Origin: Neoechinorhynchus agilis
Taxonomy: Eukaryota > Acanthocephala
Direction of reading: 5' to 3'
Length of the DNA: 64,000 nt
Assembly (NCBI GenBank): GCA_051530055.1
Contig: CM121342.1
Location: 7,254,001 to 7,318,000, forward strand
Numbering within the stretch: the stretch's first letter is position 1; each line of letters begins with the position of its first letter. The notes under the pieces are model-generated. The model had not been told where the DNA came from. It made no database searches and saw only the letters and a program-made list of their open reading frames with translations. The position numbers were made by a program, and so were the translations under genes. Below are positions 45,869 to 57,544 of the stretch, in pieces.

Positions 45869-46429
45869 GAATGTAAAGAAAAGTTGATAAAAGACACCTG
45901 AAATATCAAAATATTCGGTAAAGCTTATAAATTCGTGATCTCGAGTGAAAAAAGAAGAAATTGTGTTTCCGCTTTCCGACTAACAAACAAGAATTTGTTG
46001 CCGCAACCGAGGCATCGATCAGAGCTTTTTTCATCCAGAGTGAGATTTGATTATGTTGATGCATTGAAGCGATTAGGCGCCCGGCATAGAATGATGTTCC
46101 CGGAAACAAGAATAAAATCAAACGACCATATCTGCTAGTTTAAATGCGCTCCATTGATTGATTTGATCGATACGGACGGACGACCTGGTGTTATTGATCT
46201 ATTGAACGACCATTCAATCCGTTTAACATTCCTTTAATCTACGGTTGGAAACGCATGATAAATCGAGCCGGGACAACAAAAAAAGTTGTCTCCGTATCGC
46301 CTTGTTTTTGATTATTCTACAAAATCCGCCAAGTTTTCGAACAGTTGGAAACGACAAGGTCACATCTATCAATTGATTTATTTATGAAATATTTATCGTT
46401 TGTGGGTGGCTAACAGAATACATTTTAAT
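45869..46429. other. No gene recognised
   Basis: A plus-strand frame at 45935-46138 has coding-like stretches (RFDYVDALKRLGARHR) but no family is recognised. Confidence 0.35.
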
Positions 46430-46610
46430 TGTATTTTGAGGTGGTTTTCTCCCACAAGGCTAATAGGGCCTCGCAGCAAATAGATTTCTATAAGAAAAGC
46501 TCACAAAATAACTTAATAGTCTGAACCACACGTTTTTGAGTCTGTAAATTTCTCCGGATCCTCAGATGCCTCCAGGGAAGGTGGGACTCGTCGGTGAATT
46601 TCCTAGAAGT
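46430..46610 (-). mobile_element. tRNA-derived SINE, copy 3 (headless)
   Basis: Minus strand: ctggaggcatctgaggatcc, then acgtgtggttcagactatta, which match the body and downstream part of copies 1 and 2. The tRNA head is missing, so the copy is truncated. Confidence 0.6.
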
Positions 46611-47141
46611 TGTGGACATCAGTTGTCCAGGATAACGAAAGGAAATTGCATTCTGCAATGAAAATTGTGGTCATTACGGTGGGGGCGATATTTCCTATCA
46701 AAAAATAACGATGAGGGTACCAATACAGTTTCGTTATCATTTGTCAGCAGATAATTTGATGGATATTTCCACGGATTCAATCCATCGCTCCATAGAAACA
46801 TCCATTCATAATTTCTCAATGAAGATCAAAATCCACGTTTAGTTCATTGTCTACAATCGACGTAAATAAAAATAAGAAATAGAACCGCCTTTAAGATTTT
46901 TGCATTGCATCCGAAGTTTAAAGAATTATGCTGAAAATCTGATTGCATCGCCAATTTAATCAAGTAAAAACTGTTGATCTTTCAAAAATCCAATTAATCA
47001 AATGCCTTCCGAACCGCTAATCGACTATGACAATGGAAAAAATCGATAATGCATAGCACATCCCAACATTTGATACGGAAAAGGTATGAAGAATCTCCAG
47101 AATTTAATTTGAATTTCAATCTCCTCAAAAATCCACAGAGC
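46611..47141. other. No gene recognised
   Basis: AT-rich sequence leading into the segmental duplication. Confidence 0.45.
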
Positions 47142-49871
47142 GAACAAAGTTACCTTCTTCAACTTCACTGTCCAATTTTGTGCGCCTCCTTTAAATGTCT
47201 TATAATGCCATGGATGAAGATTTCTCCGCTCGACAACTTTAACCATCTTAGATTAATCTATTTGACACCAATAAAAGTAGCCCTTTAATATCAGTACTTT
47301 ATGTTGCTCTTCTTGTATACTGTTCAAGAGCTTCGCTTTAGAATTTTTCTTAACCTATTTGAATTAAGGTCTAGCGCTCCAAATTCGTCGATTGATCTTC
47401 CACAATCGTCTTCATCGATAGTTTCAGCGCATCGTTTCCGCGAGTTCTTGGATGCCTGTGATTCATTGCCGTCTTTCTCGACATCTATCAGGTTTCCCAA
47501 ATGATCGATTGAACGGCCCCACCCATCGTTATCATCTTCATTGGCAGTTAAAGCGCTTTGCTGCCGACCGTCAATCGATCCTTGTGGTTGTTCGCCGTCT
47601 TTCTCGGTATGAATCAGCTCTCCAAACTGATCGATTGAACGGCCCCACCCATCTCTATCGTCTTCATCGGCAGTTGAAGCGCTTTGCTGCCGACCGTCCA
47701 TCGATCCCTGTGATTGTTCGCTGTCTTCCTCGAGATCCTTTAGTTTTCTAACTTCATCGATAGAATTTCCACAATCATCTTCATCATCCATTGGCGAGCT
47801 TCGTTTTCTAATTTTCCTTGGGTTATGGTCGTCTTCTTGATCAAATTTTCGCGTTGTAAGTTCTTCGAGTGAACTTAAAAAATCCCCTTCATCCTCTTCA
47901 TTTATATTTCCTGCCGTTCGTTTACGGAATTCCTTTACTCTCAGCGATTTATGTTTTTCAACTGTTGCTGTGTTTTGTTTTGTGATTCCTTTTATCCTCT
48001 GGGGTTCATATTTCTTTTCTTCGACAATATTAACTTCTTTTTGGATGTTTCCATTTTTCCATTCATTTTTGTTTCCAAATTCAACTATTCTCTGCGCATT
48101 ATTTAAGAATTGGCCTTCGTTTGTAACAATTAATTGTTTCATTTCAGCTGCTAATATTGACCATTCGCATTGATCGCTTCTAAAACACCTTTTGCGTTTT
48201 TTCTCCGAATCGATTTCAGTTTCATTATCTGACTTCCTTTTTCTTGATTCTCTGGCCACGTCTCCGGGTTCTTCAAATTCCTCGTCGATTTCCATTTCTT
48301 CATTCACTGATTCTCCATTATCATTGTCATTTTCATAAACACCGAAACTCATCATTGATTGTATCGCCGGAAACCGTTCTACAAATTTTATCATTTCATT
48401 TGAAAGTTCCTCTTTCACCTTTCTCTTCATTCCATCTCGTTCACTTCCATTTTCCATCGGCTTTTTTAAATCTACTTTCCCATAATTCTTCATGTAGCTG
48501 CGAAAACTTTTCGCAATTTCCTTAATAATCTCATTAAAGCCGTCCGTTCCTGCCATTTCCGTTTCCTGTTCTGCTACTTCGATCACCTCAACAAATTGTG
48601 TCTGAATCGCCTTTTCCATTGAACTTTTTGTCCGTTCCTTTGCATGCTGCAATCTTCTACTCACCGCTAACCCAATAATGAAGCCAATCGCAAGCATCAT
48701 TATTGACGCCGAAGATATTGCCATCCGATCCATAATTTCAAAAGAGTTCAATAATACGTTCATTATTTCAGTAATTGAAAGCGCTAAATTTGCTAACAAT
48801 CCTTTCTCTGTGTTCAATGCTTCTATGACAACCAAAGCAACGTCGAACATTCGCCTTAGGGGTGATTCCCACATTTCAAACAACCAACAAATTTGTGCTA
48901 TTTACCAATGTTGATATTTGGAAACAATAACATTTTTTTGTATTCCAAGAGCTACGGCGGCTCAACTAACCTGGTAATTGGGAGAATCAATTATCAATCA
49001 ATTTGGGTTCTCTCATAAAGCAAATCGTTTCATGATTTCATCAGTTCGTTCATTGAAAAAAGATGAACGCAGAGGACTGTTTTGCGCATTTTTGCATTGG
49101 ATTTTGTGGTGGAACTTTGAGTGGGGTTTGACCAATGGAGGCCGCGTTTTGGTTCAATTCGTTTCTTGACTGTTCAAAATGTATACGACATGAATGTGTT
49201 TCTGTTCGCATTGAACACAGTAAGTTCCGTAGACAACATTAAACCTCATGAAAAGTGATTTTGTCGCAATGATTCAAACTTTGGTCTTGTCGCCCACATC
49301 CTTTTACATTAGAAACGATATCGAAAACTGTAGCAGTTCCTTGTGATGGGTTCTTTTAGTTGGAATCCGGCGAAATGTTGAAGAGTTCCTCTTAACTTAT
49401 CGATCCTCTAATCCTGCCCCCTTTTAAGAGCCTCTTGATGTCGCTCGTGAATTTCTTTTTAACAAATGGGATCTTGAGGATCGGTGAGGAGTCGCCATTG
49501 GTTTCCTTCTTATACGAACGTCCGTCAACCGTTTCAGCTCGGAAGCCCCTTAATTTCCCGATCCCAATATTCGTTTTAAGCGAACATTCTGTTCGAAACT
49601 TTTTTATTGACGATCCTTTTAGCCTCCGGTTAAGATGAGCAAATCCTTGCAGTCTTCTCCATCGCAGTACAGATCGCTTGCTTCATCGCCCAAGAGGATT
49701 GTGAGAATCTTGATGCATGATTATGGCTTTCTTGCAAGGCTATGTGGCTATCCTTGAATGGTAAGTTGATGACAGGGAAAATAATCCACCGGGTCGTCAA
49801 TCGTCACATTTAATCGCTCGGTTGTATCCATAGTATTAAGCCTCTGTTCCATTTTATCCACTTCAAAGCAA
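47142..49871. repeat. Segmental duplication, copy 2 (partner 18022-20602)
   Basis: Same order and orientation as copy 1, including the non-coding part after the gene (cgaaatgttgaagagttcctc and onward). It ends at the shared cacttcaaagc, after which this copy continues into LINE sequence. Confidence 0.93.
47324..48874 (-). CDS. Acidic-repeat protein with one membrane segment, intact copy
   Basis: 516 residues from ATG at 48874, no recognised family. Order: N-terminal 50 residues; a hydrophobic segment of about 55-75 (SASIMMLAIGFIIGLAV) that could span a membrane; a helical charged region with MKNYGKVDLKK; two basic clusters (RKRKSDNETEIDSEKKRKR near 230 and RKIRKRSS further on) that look like nuclear signals; then acidic repeats DEDDRDGWGRSIDQFGEL and DGRQQSA with a period of 42 residues, two units here against four in the damaged copy at 18.2-19.7 kb. 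The end is LRKILKRSS. The in-frame upstream TTG is ignored in favour of ATG. The mixture of a membrane segment and nuclear-type clusters leaves location open. Confidence 0.75.
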   Translation of the reverse strand: MWESPLRRMFDVALVVIEALNTEKGLLANLALSITEIMNVLLNSFEIMDRMAISSASIMMLAIGFIIGLAVSRRLQHAKERTKSSMEKAIQTQFVEVIEVAEQETEMAGTDGFNEIIKEIAKSFRSYMKNYGKVDLKKPMENGSERDGMKRKVKEELSNEMIKFVERFPAIQSMMSFGVYENDNDNGESVNEEMEIDEEFEEPGDVARESRKRKSDNETEIDSEKKRKRCFRSDQCEWSILAAEMKQLIVTNEGQFLNNAQRIVEFGNKNEWKNGNIQKEVNIVEEKKYEPQRIKGITKQNTATVEKHKSLRVKEFRKRTAGNINEEDEGDFLSSLEELTTRKFDQEDDHNPRKIRKRSSPMDDEDDCGNSIDEVRKLKDLEEDSEQSQGSMDGRQQSASTADEDDRDGWGRSIDQFGELIHTEKDGEQPQGSIDGRQQSALTANEDDNDGWGRSIDHLGNLIDVEKDGNESQASKNSRKRCAETIDEDDCGRSIDEFGALDLNSNRLRKILKRSS

Positions 49872-51908
49872 GTGATTTTGTCGCAATGGTCTTTTGTAAG
49901 ATGTTGGGGGAGTTAAGCATACAGTCTATTGACCTTTCCCGTAGAGTCACCTTTCTTATGAGGAATCCTCCTCAAGACTTGGATTCTGTTGACTTTCGCA
50001 AAATTGAGGATGAGTTAGGAATTAAACTGGTCAAATATTTATTTAGACCCAATGCCACTTCCGCCTACGCCATCCTATGTTCAGCCACTATCAATGTCGC
50101 CGAGAGTTTGGCTAACTCCGGCAGGGTCACTTTCGACCGATATAAGGACTCTCTCAATGACTATAATTTGATAATCTGTCAGAAGTGTTCTAGATGGGGG
50201 CACTACGAATCGGACTGTGTATTTCCCTCCAGATGCATCTTTTGTGCAGGTCCTCACCACAAATCATCCTGCTCTCACTCTGATTCCGCCAACTGTGGCA
50301 AGAATCATCCGGCCTTTGCGCGTTCTTGCAAGCTCGCGCAAAAATACTTTGACGATTCCTTATCATCGAAGCAGCCGGTCTACTATAATAAAAATAATAG
50401 AGAAATCTATCCTCATCAAACTTTCTCTCCGGACGGCTTTTCCTCTAAGGAGTTGAAGACTCATCCTCCCTCTAATGGTTACAACTCTAAGCTTCCCCCC
50501 AAACCTCCGGAAAAATCTTCTTTTGAAAGTTTAGTATCTTCCCTCTCTACTTCTCCACTTGGTACCGGTAAAGAAATCTCCTTGCTTAAGGACATCCTTA
50601 CTTGGATTCTTTACAAACTTGATAATTGTTCTGTATCGGACTCTTCCTATAGCACATCATCTTTATTACCTAACCTAAACTCTCTTAATAACTGGATTGA
50701 TTGTGAACATTCTAAAAGGAATATTTCCCCATCTTCACGTTAACTTGGAATCTATTTGATTCCAAACGTCCTAAATTTTCTTAATGATTTGTGCCAATTC
50801 TAAGGACTTTCCTTACTCCTTCATTACATATTATGCCTCTAGGGCTTCGCGTCTTCCCGTTTTTCTTACTCTTTGTATATTTGATATGTTATGTTTTCAA
50901 GAAACCGGCTTTTCTAAATTGTTTCTTATCGATAATTATGATTCTCATATTCTTCTCCTTTGCTCCTCATCAACCAATCAGCATATTGGCTTCTCTGGAG
51001 GACTCCAAACATTTAATCTTAAATCTCACTCTTCTAAACTTCTCTTTCAAACAAAAAATATCTCTTTTGTAATGCAAATTCTCTATTTTAAGAATCGCTT
51101 CTATAGAACCTCATCTTTCTTCTCTTCTACTCTTATCATTTGCAACTTGTATATTCAACCCAGACACGTGGGAAAATTTACTAAATCTTTTATACATATC
51201 CTCCGTTACTGGAATCCCGACTTTATTGCCGGAGATTTCAATAACATTCACAATTTTTTGCTCCCTAAATCTCCTTCATTTCATAATGTTAAATCTAATG
51301 GACATACCTTCTTGGATGGCGCAATTATTAAAAAGTCAATTCCAATTTCATTCTATCCTGCTTCCCAACTTCAGTCACAGAGATTATTAGGGCATGAATT
51401 CATTCTTTTTAAATCTAATGCTATTTCTCTTAAAGACACTCTTGTTTTTAATCCTCAAAGCTTATCGAAATTTAATAATGATCTCTTATCTTTTATGAAC
51501 TCACCTACTTCTATCTCCTTATCTGACTTTAATAATGCTATCTTATCCTCTGTACATAAAAATTTAATTAAGTCTATGATCAAGCGACCCCCTGTTTGTC
51601 ATGAAACCAACATTGAAAAAAAAGCTGTTATAGTTGATTTGTATAATAACTCCCCACTACTCGGCTAAGTTTTATCATCAAGTTTTGTTGGACAAAAAAA
51701 AGCTGATCTCTCTTAAGCCTTTTGTAAGGACTTTTGGTCCTGTATGTTGAAAAGGAGACCAGTTTGTTGGAAGGAAAAAGCATCCAACTGGATTGGCTCG
51801 ATTTCTTATCCTGCAGTAATCGAGTCTATTTTGATGGCGCATTCTTTTACTGCATGTTTTTCTCCTCCACTTCCTATCTTTAATAAAAAGTCCCTCTCAT
51901 GGAATTTT
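49872..51908 (+). mobile_element. LINE (APE-type endonuclease) with gag-like ORF1, 3'-truncated
   Basis: ORF1 at 49886-50743 (285 residues) has zinc knuckles CQKCSRWGHYESDC at 98-111 and CIFCAGPHHKSSC at 117-129, followed by a Pro/Ser-rich tail. The second ORF, from about 50784 to 51668, has an endonuclease with FDMLCFQETG, FIAGDFNN and GHTFLDGAIIKKS, then LLGHEFILF where most families have SDH. Coding-like text goes on to about 51905, where the copy is cut by the adjoining Penelope-like sequence before any reverse transcriptase. Not autonomous. Confidence 0.8.
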
Positions 51909-52830
51909 TAAGTGGAGGCCACCTCTCGCAGAACCTATGAGGGCACTGAGAGTTTTTGTTTTGTCGTATAAGTAACTGCCTTCACGTTTTTGTTACCCGA
52001 AATGCTCATGCCTCGAATGTAACGTGTGATATATTTATACGAGTAGCCTCTTTTTTAAAAAGAATTTTCAAAAAATCAATTTCTGATTTCAAACAATATT
52101 GATCAGAACAGTAATTGTAGGCTCTACGAAATAGTGCGACCATTCTGCTAATTTTGTATTTTATTGGTTGGGCAGATATCCATGGAACAGGCTGATTGGG
52201 GATACCAGGTTTTCGAAAAACCTTCGTATCAAAACCTTAGTTCGCTCAACCAGGACATCTAGGAAAGGAAGTGATTGACATTCCTCCACATCGACACTCA
52301 ACTGAATCGAAGAATCTGGACGGTTTAAAATGTCACAGATTGACTCTTCGCCAATAGAGCTGTCCACGGGGAGAAATGTATCATCAACAAATCGTAGCCA
52401 TAATTTTACAAATGTGAAATTACATACATTGCCATCTTCCCAGTGGCGCATGTAGATTTCTGCCAGAATTGGCCTAACCAAGAAAATGCGTCTAGACACA
52501 TTGATATCCCTCCACGCGTATGGCGAACAGCATAGCCTTTGCAAGGAGGATTATGCAGTCCCTAGGAAACAAGGTGAAAATTTTCGTCCCGGGGTAGTCG
52601 TTAGCCGAACCCAATTTCGGATTTGTGGACCAAACTTCGAGAATGTCATTTAATGAGATATCAGTACGATTACGAATTAGTTTACAAAAACAAATTGACG
52701 GCACGTTGGTCGAGGAGCCTGCGGAATAGAAGTCAAAAGTTTGAGTAAGAATATCCTCCAAAGTCGAGGATTTTAACCAAGCCGTAATTTTTGATCTCCC
52801 GTCGTTGTCGGCAACGGGCAGCCCATAGAA
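51909..52830 (-). mobile_element. Penelope-like element remnant A (reverse transcriptase part)
   Basis: Minus-strand text contains LVRPILAEIYMRHWEDGN, KLWLRFVDDTF and SLPFLDVLVER, the conserved RT segments of Penelope-like elements, preceded by LPRD-like sequence (TLFPRDCIILLAKAMLF). It stops at about 51912 in a block, cagaacctatgagggcactg, that recurs at about 55331 in remnant B just ahead of the nuclease. Decayed, non-functional. Confidence 0.75.
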
Positions 52831-54887
52831 GGCTTGATAGGGTTTTGCATAGAAGAGTATCCCCAGAGCGTTGGGCTGCATAGAGTTGGCGTCCAAGAAA
52901 ACGAAGTGATCGGCTCACATAAGGGCGAGAGAAGGTTTTAGCGGTGTGGGATAAGAAAGGATTAGCGGCTTTATTAACTAGGGAGTTTGCGAAAGGTAAA
53001 ATATCTGACAACTTGCAATCAGACCCCAAGTGTAAGAAAATTTTCTCGCAAACTAGCCGAAAAAACGCTAAATTTAAAGGGGATAAGTGATACACTTTGC
53101 GCAGCCTGTCAAAGAGACCAATGGAACAAATCAAGATGTCGTGTCCTAAGAGGACAAAATTGGAGACTTGGCGATCATATTCGATTGAAAGGTTTAAAAT
53201 TTTCTTCAATATTACTAGATCCAAAAAGGAGTGTTTGTTGGTAGAAATATTGTGAAAGGAAGGATTGTTAGGCATGATAAGAGAATGGGAAAGATTGACA
53301 GCGTTAACAATGGCCCGAGACCATTTCAAGGATGGATCATTAAAATCTCCCACAATAAGATCGATGTTAGCCCCTAGGAGCCATTTGATTTTGTCTTTTA
53401 CCGCAAGAGAGAGATAGTTCTTTTTGAAAAGTATTTTAAAAATACTGTAAGACAATTCCTCAGAGGAATAGGACATGATCAGTGAAGAAACAAGGGAAGA
53501 TTGAAAAATGGAAATTAGGCCTTGTGTGGCAAGTCCATAGGGAGGATGAACGAAAGATGTAAATACCGAAGACTTTAAAAGGGGTAGATGAACATATAGT
53601 TGCTCTAAATTAAAAACGCTTTTTGACTCTTGAATGAGAGCTATGGATATTCCTGGTAAATATCGAGTGAGCTTAAAAAGGTTGGTCGCACCCCCACAGT
53701 TCCACTGCAACACCTTAACATTGCCTAGCTTCTCCTGAGCCATCGAGTCAAAGTTTCTTCGCATTGGCATTTGAAATCAAATTGGCTGTTCCGTTGTCGA
53801 TCAGTTTGGATTGGGCTTCAATTATTCTTGCAACGAATTCAGAAGTTGATTGATCTTCATCCATCACAACATCATCCTTGTGCTGTGAGCGAGAGCCATT
53901 ATTCGGCTTTTTAGCTGCTCGTGCAACCTCGCCGGACACATTCGCTCTTTTGAGTTTTGCAGAGCTTTGTTCTGGTAAACACGAGGAAAAAATAGTCGGA
54001 ATGTTCATTAACTTATCAATTAAGACGCTCATCTTTCTTTCAAAAGCCTGCATTGCCTCCGTAAAACGAGCTTGCATAATCATTAGAATCTTGTTACAAG
54101 CTTCATTTAATTTGCTCTCTAACACCTCCATGGTTACCACTTGAGTAGAGGGCACGTTACCGGAAAATCCTGAGAAGTTAGAGTTGGCGTCTTGTCGAAA
54201 GGAGGGTGTTGGAAGCAATGAATTGAGTTTAGGCGCTACTTGCTTAGTTGTAGTAATGAGCTTTTTCCACGGCGTTAATACGAGAATTCTGAGCCCAGGC
54301 CCAGTAATTTTTGAATTGTGGGCATCCTTTGTAAAAAGGCGAATGCTGTCCTTGACAATTTGAGCAATGTTTATTTGAATTGGTACCTTGATCCGAACCG
54401 TGAGAGGAATCCCCACAGTGACAACATTTTTTGTGAGAAGGATTGGGGCAGCGTTGGCACCAATGGCCCCAATGCTGACAGATATTGCATTGCGGAAAGA
54501 TGAAATCATCTTGCTCATAGTTTTATTTCATCACGAAGTTAATTTCGAAGCAGTTGAAGGAGCAAAATTGTTGAGAACATAAGTCATCACGCACATTCCA
54601 TTGTCCTTCTACCATGGCAATAGGAATAGGTTGGCCCGTCCTTCTTGAGTATAGAACTTTATATTGCATCCAAAAGTTTGTTCGAACTCGTTCCGTTCTT
54701 GTTTGCTGAGAGAAGGTTCAACACCTTTAACTAGAAATTGAACTTTTTGAGAACTGGACGTAATATCGTAGACTTCTTTAGGGAGGTTAGATTTCGAAAA
54801 CTTGACAAAGTGATCCAACCAATTGTGTGAAGTCAGGTAGATTCGTAGATTGCCGGCGTAATATGTGATCGATCCTTTTAATACCAT
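52831..54887 (-). mobile_element. LINE (APE-type), minus strand: ORF1 and endonuclease
   Basis: ORF1 starts at 54887 (MVLKGSITYYAGNLRIYLTS) and reaches zinc knuckles around 54500-54330 (CNICQHWGHWCQRC, CCHCGDSSH, HCSNCQGQHSPFYKGC). After a frame change it continues as 54300-53748. ORF2 starts at 53770, overlapping the end of ORF1, with VKVLQWNCGG, LIQESKS, LIVGDFNDPS, NKHSFLDLVILKK and LLGHDILI. It shares the GH(D/E) variant and layout with the plus-strand LINE at 49.9 kb, so both belong to one clade but are clearly diverged. It ends at about 52830 before the RT, joined to Penelope-like sequence. Confidence 0.8.
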
Positions 54888-55640
54888 CGTTCTTGAAGGT
54901 CCGAGTCCACGGACTTACTGCTTGGTCGTACATGATTTGTTTGGGAAGGATAGGTTTGGATTTAAAAATGGCTATGAAAGGCCGTCCTTTTGTCGGTAGA
55001 GTATTTTGGAAATTGTTGCTTTGTCGATGTCAACTGGGAATTGTTTACCAGGCGATCAGAGAGCAACTGCTCTCGCTTCTCCAAGGACATTGGAATTCGC
55101 ACGCGAATATCGATCGCCACTACGCATCAAGATTTTGACAGTATCAAAATTGATGGAATGTCTTGTCGTATTGACGTGATTGACAATCGCTGAATTTCCA
55201 TCACATCGCTTCAGTGCATATTTATGCTCATGGATTCTGCTTGGAAGATTGTTAGTTTGTCCAATTTAGGACTTACTACAATCGCCACGAGGTATATCGT
55301 AGACAACACCATGCGGTGGGTCACCTCTTGCAGAACCTATGAGGGCACTGAGAGTTTTTTGTTTTGTCGTATCACGATTCGTCCATATCCCACAACTGGA
55401 TATTTCCAAAAAAAATACACACTTCCTTCATCTTTAGACTCGAGTCCGATAAAGGCGTTCAGGAGAACATGGGACGGATCACCTACGGAGAAAGACATCA
55501 TTCCCTTCAGGTACTGAGGCCGAAGCCTGCCTAGCCCATCGGCTGGCCCTTTTGCGAACGAAGAAACGGCTTTTTTTTAACAACATCAACCGAGAACTCC
55601 AACGGAGTGCACGAGGGGATCATCTCCGAATATTCTAGAT
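54888..55640 (-). mobile_element. Penelope-like element remnant B (linker and GIY-YIG nuclease)
   Basis: Minus strand from about 55335: PPHGVVYDIPRGDCSKS, IGQTNNLPSRIHEHKYALKR, then NSAIVNHVNTTRHSINFDT, the GIY-YIG nuclease pattern of Penelope-like elements. Upstream text to about 55640 fits the linker between RT and nuclease. Decayed, with no RT in this copy. Confidence 0.7.
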
Positions 55641-55859
55641 GACCAGCGGATCGAGGATGTTTATCTCTGAGAAGTTCGTGAGTTTTCGTATCATCTCTTG
55701 CGAATTCGTTGGTGGACGATAGAATGCGAACTGCGCCTCACCATTGGCGAATTTAGAAGGCACTCTCTGGGTCATTGAACGGGTTGAAACTCGGCTCGGA
55801 TTCGATGACTTCGAAAAATCTCCCCTAAAAATGCGAGCTTTACGTAGAACCTCTCCAAA
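55641..55859. other. Short stretch between elements
   Basis: No gene. Probably mixed retroelement debris. Confidence 0.35.
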
Positions 55860-56100
55860 GGAGTGAAGTTCACAACCTGCAGGTGACACAATCAGATGAA
55901 GACGCCTCGGTGAAGAGCACATGGAGAATCGAGCTCGAGGGGAAAACGAGAAGAGGGAGGCCCAAAAGAGGTGGAAGGACAGTGTGAACGGAGATTTCAA
56001 GACGCTGGGAAAGGAGAACAAAGACGAAAACCGACAATGCTGAAAAGAACGACCTCTCAAGTGAGAGAAAAGTTCAAAAAAATCTTGTTGTTCAATAAGT
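55860..56100 (+). mobile_element. RTE-like LINE 3' tail, copy 1
   Basis: Plus strand resembles the C-terminal end of RTE-type LINE proteins: a basic GRP-type block followed by DFKTLGKENKDENRQ and the segment cgacctctcaagtgagagaa. A closely similar copy lies at 56830-57050. 5'-truncated. Confidence 0.65.
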
Positions 56101-56829
56101 AGAGTTTGCGATGGAAACTCTTGACTTAGCCTCAAAGAAGTTAATCTATGAATGCACGATTTATTCTAACGATTTTTACATTTCATTCACTTTCGTTTTT
56201 AGCAAAGATTCAAAGAGCCTTGTATTCGAAAGTAAAAATTAAGTATAATTTTAGTTTTTGAAGCCCTGTTGGATTCGCCGCAACTTTCAAGGTAAGGTGT
56301 TTATTGACGAGATCAAAGATAGCGAAGAGCGCAAGAAGTTTTTCTCCGTGAGTTAAGGTAAGGCTCACTTTTCAAAGAACATCAAAAGAGCATAGATTTT
56401 CGCTAACGAACTCTCACTGCGAAAAACAGCTTTCTAACTTTCACTTCTATCTCGAAACAATTTACAGTAAGTTCCGGCCTCAGGCCAAAGCCCAATGACG
56501 AGTACAGTGTCCGCTCGGACGCTTCAGAGGGCACCGAAAAAATAAAAGAAAATGTTTTGTATCCATCGATGAAGATTTTTGTTTGTTTCAATTCCACAAT
56601 TCGGGATGAAAAATGGACATTGAAGATTTCAATGTAACGCAAAGTTTGGACTTTTTGTTTGAAAGAGTAATTTGACTTTAAGATTTTTGTTTAGAATTGA
56701 TTGTAACCCTCTTGAGAAACCCAAGAGGTTTCCATTAGGTGATGACTAGAATTTAAGAAGAAGGAATCATATTTACGGCTATGAACTAGCAAACATGACC
56801 CAGTTTCGTGAAAAAAATAAATGACCAGG
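56101..56829. other. No gene recognised
   Basis: AT-rich spacer between two related LINE tails. Confidence 0.45.
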
Positions 56830-57050
56830 ATTGCGATGGTGCCCTCAGGTCACACAAGCAGATGAAGACGCCTCGCATGGAGAATCGAGCTCGAGGGAAA
56901 AGAAGAGGGAGGCCCAAAAAGAGGTGGAACGACGGTGTGAGCAGAGATTTCAAGACGCTGGGAAAGGAGAACAAAGACGAAAACCGACAATGCTGAAAAG
57001 AACGACCTCTCAAGTGGGAGAAAAGTTCAAAGAAATGTTGTTGTTATAAG
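56830..57050 (+). mobile_element. RTE-like LINE 3' tail, copy 2
   Basis: Reads KRRGRPKKRWNDGVSRDFKT then LGKENKDENRQC, the GRP.KRW.D signature at the end of RTE-clade polyproteins. Differs from copy 1 by small insertions and substitutions. Confidence 0.75.
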
Positions 57051-57544
57051 ATTTAAAACGGGACTTATGAAATTTTTCGATAAGTTGTTTTTATAGGATT
57101 TGTCTTCAAAAGATGACATTAATTTCTCTTCTATTTCGAAATAAATCTCTTTCGTTATTTTGTTCCCCTTCTAGAATTCCTTCACTTTCCCTTCCAGTGC
57201 CTTAAATCGCTCGTCTATTTTCGCCCTATCGTTATTATCCACTTGCTTCTCAAATCGATTCGGGATTCTTGGCGATGTTCTATGGAAATCGTTCTCAGTC
57301 AGCATCTAAAATTAAAATGACAAATTTTGTGATCTGTAATTTTTACAACACGTTTCTTTGATGGAATAGAAGAAGTTCGTGATTTTAAGACAGCAATGAA
57401 ATAATTATTTCAACATTGCAGTGGCACGTTTCACATTTCTATATGAATTTGGCAGCAATAAAACATTTTTGACCTTAAAAATTAATTTAGTTTGTCGAAC
57501 AAGTGAATTTTTGTTGTCCAATTTTTTTGTCAAATAATATATTT
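57051..57544. other. No gene recognised
   Basis: AT-rich sequence beside the 3' end of the following minus-strand LINE. Confidence 0.45.

Noticed and set aside
54893-55138. Plus-strand open frame at 54.9-55.1 kb
   Set aside because: Antisense of the GIY-YIG nuclease text of Penelope-like remnant B.
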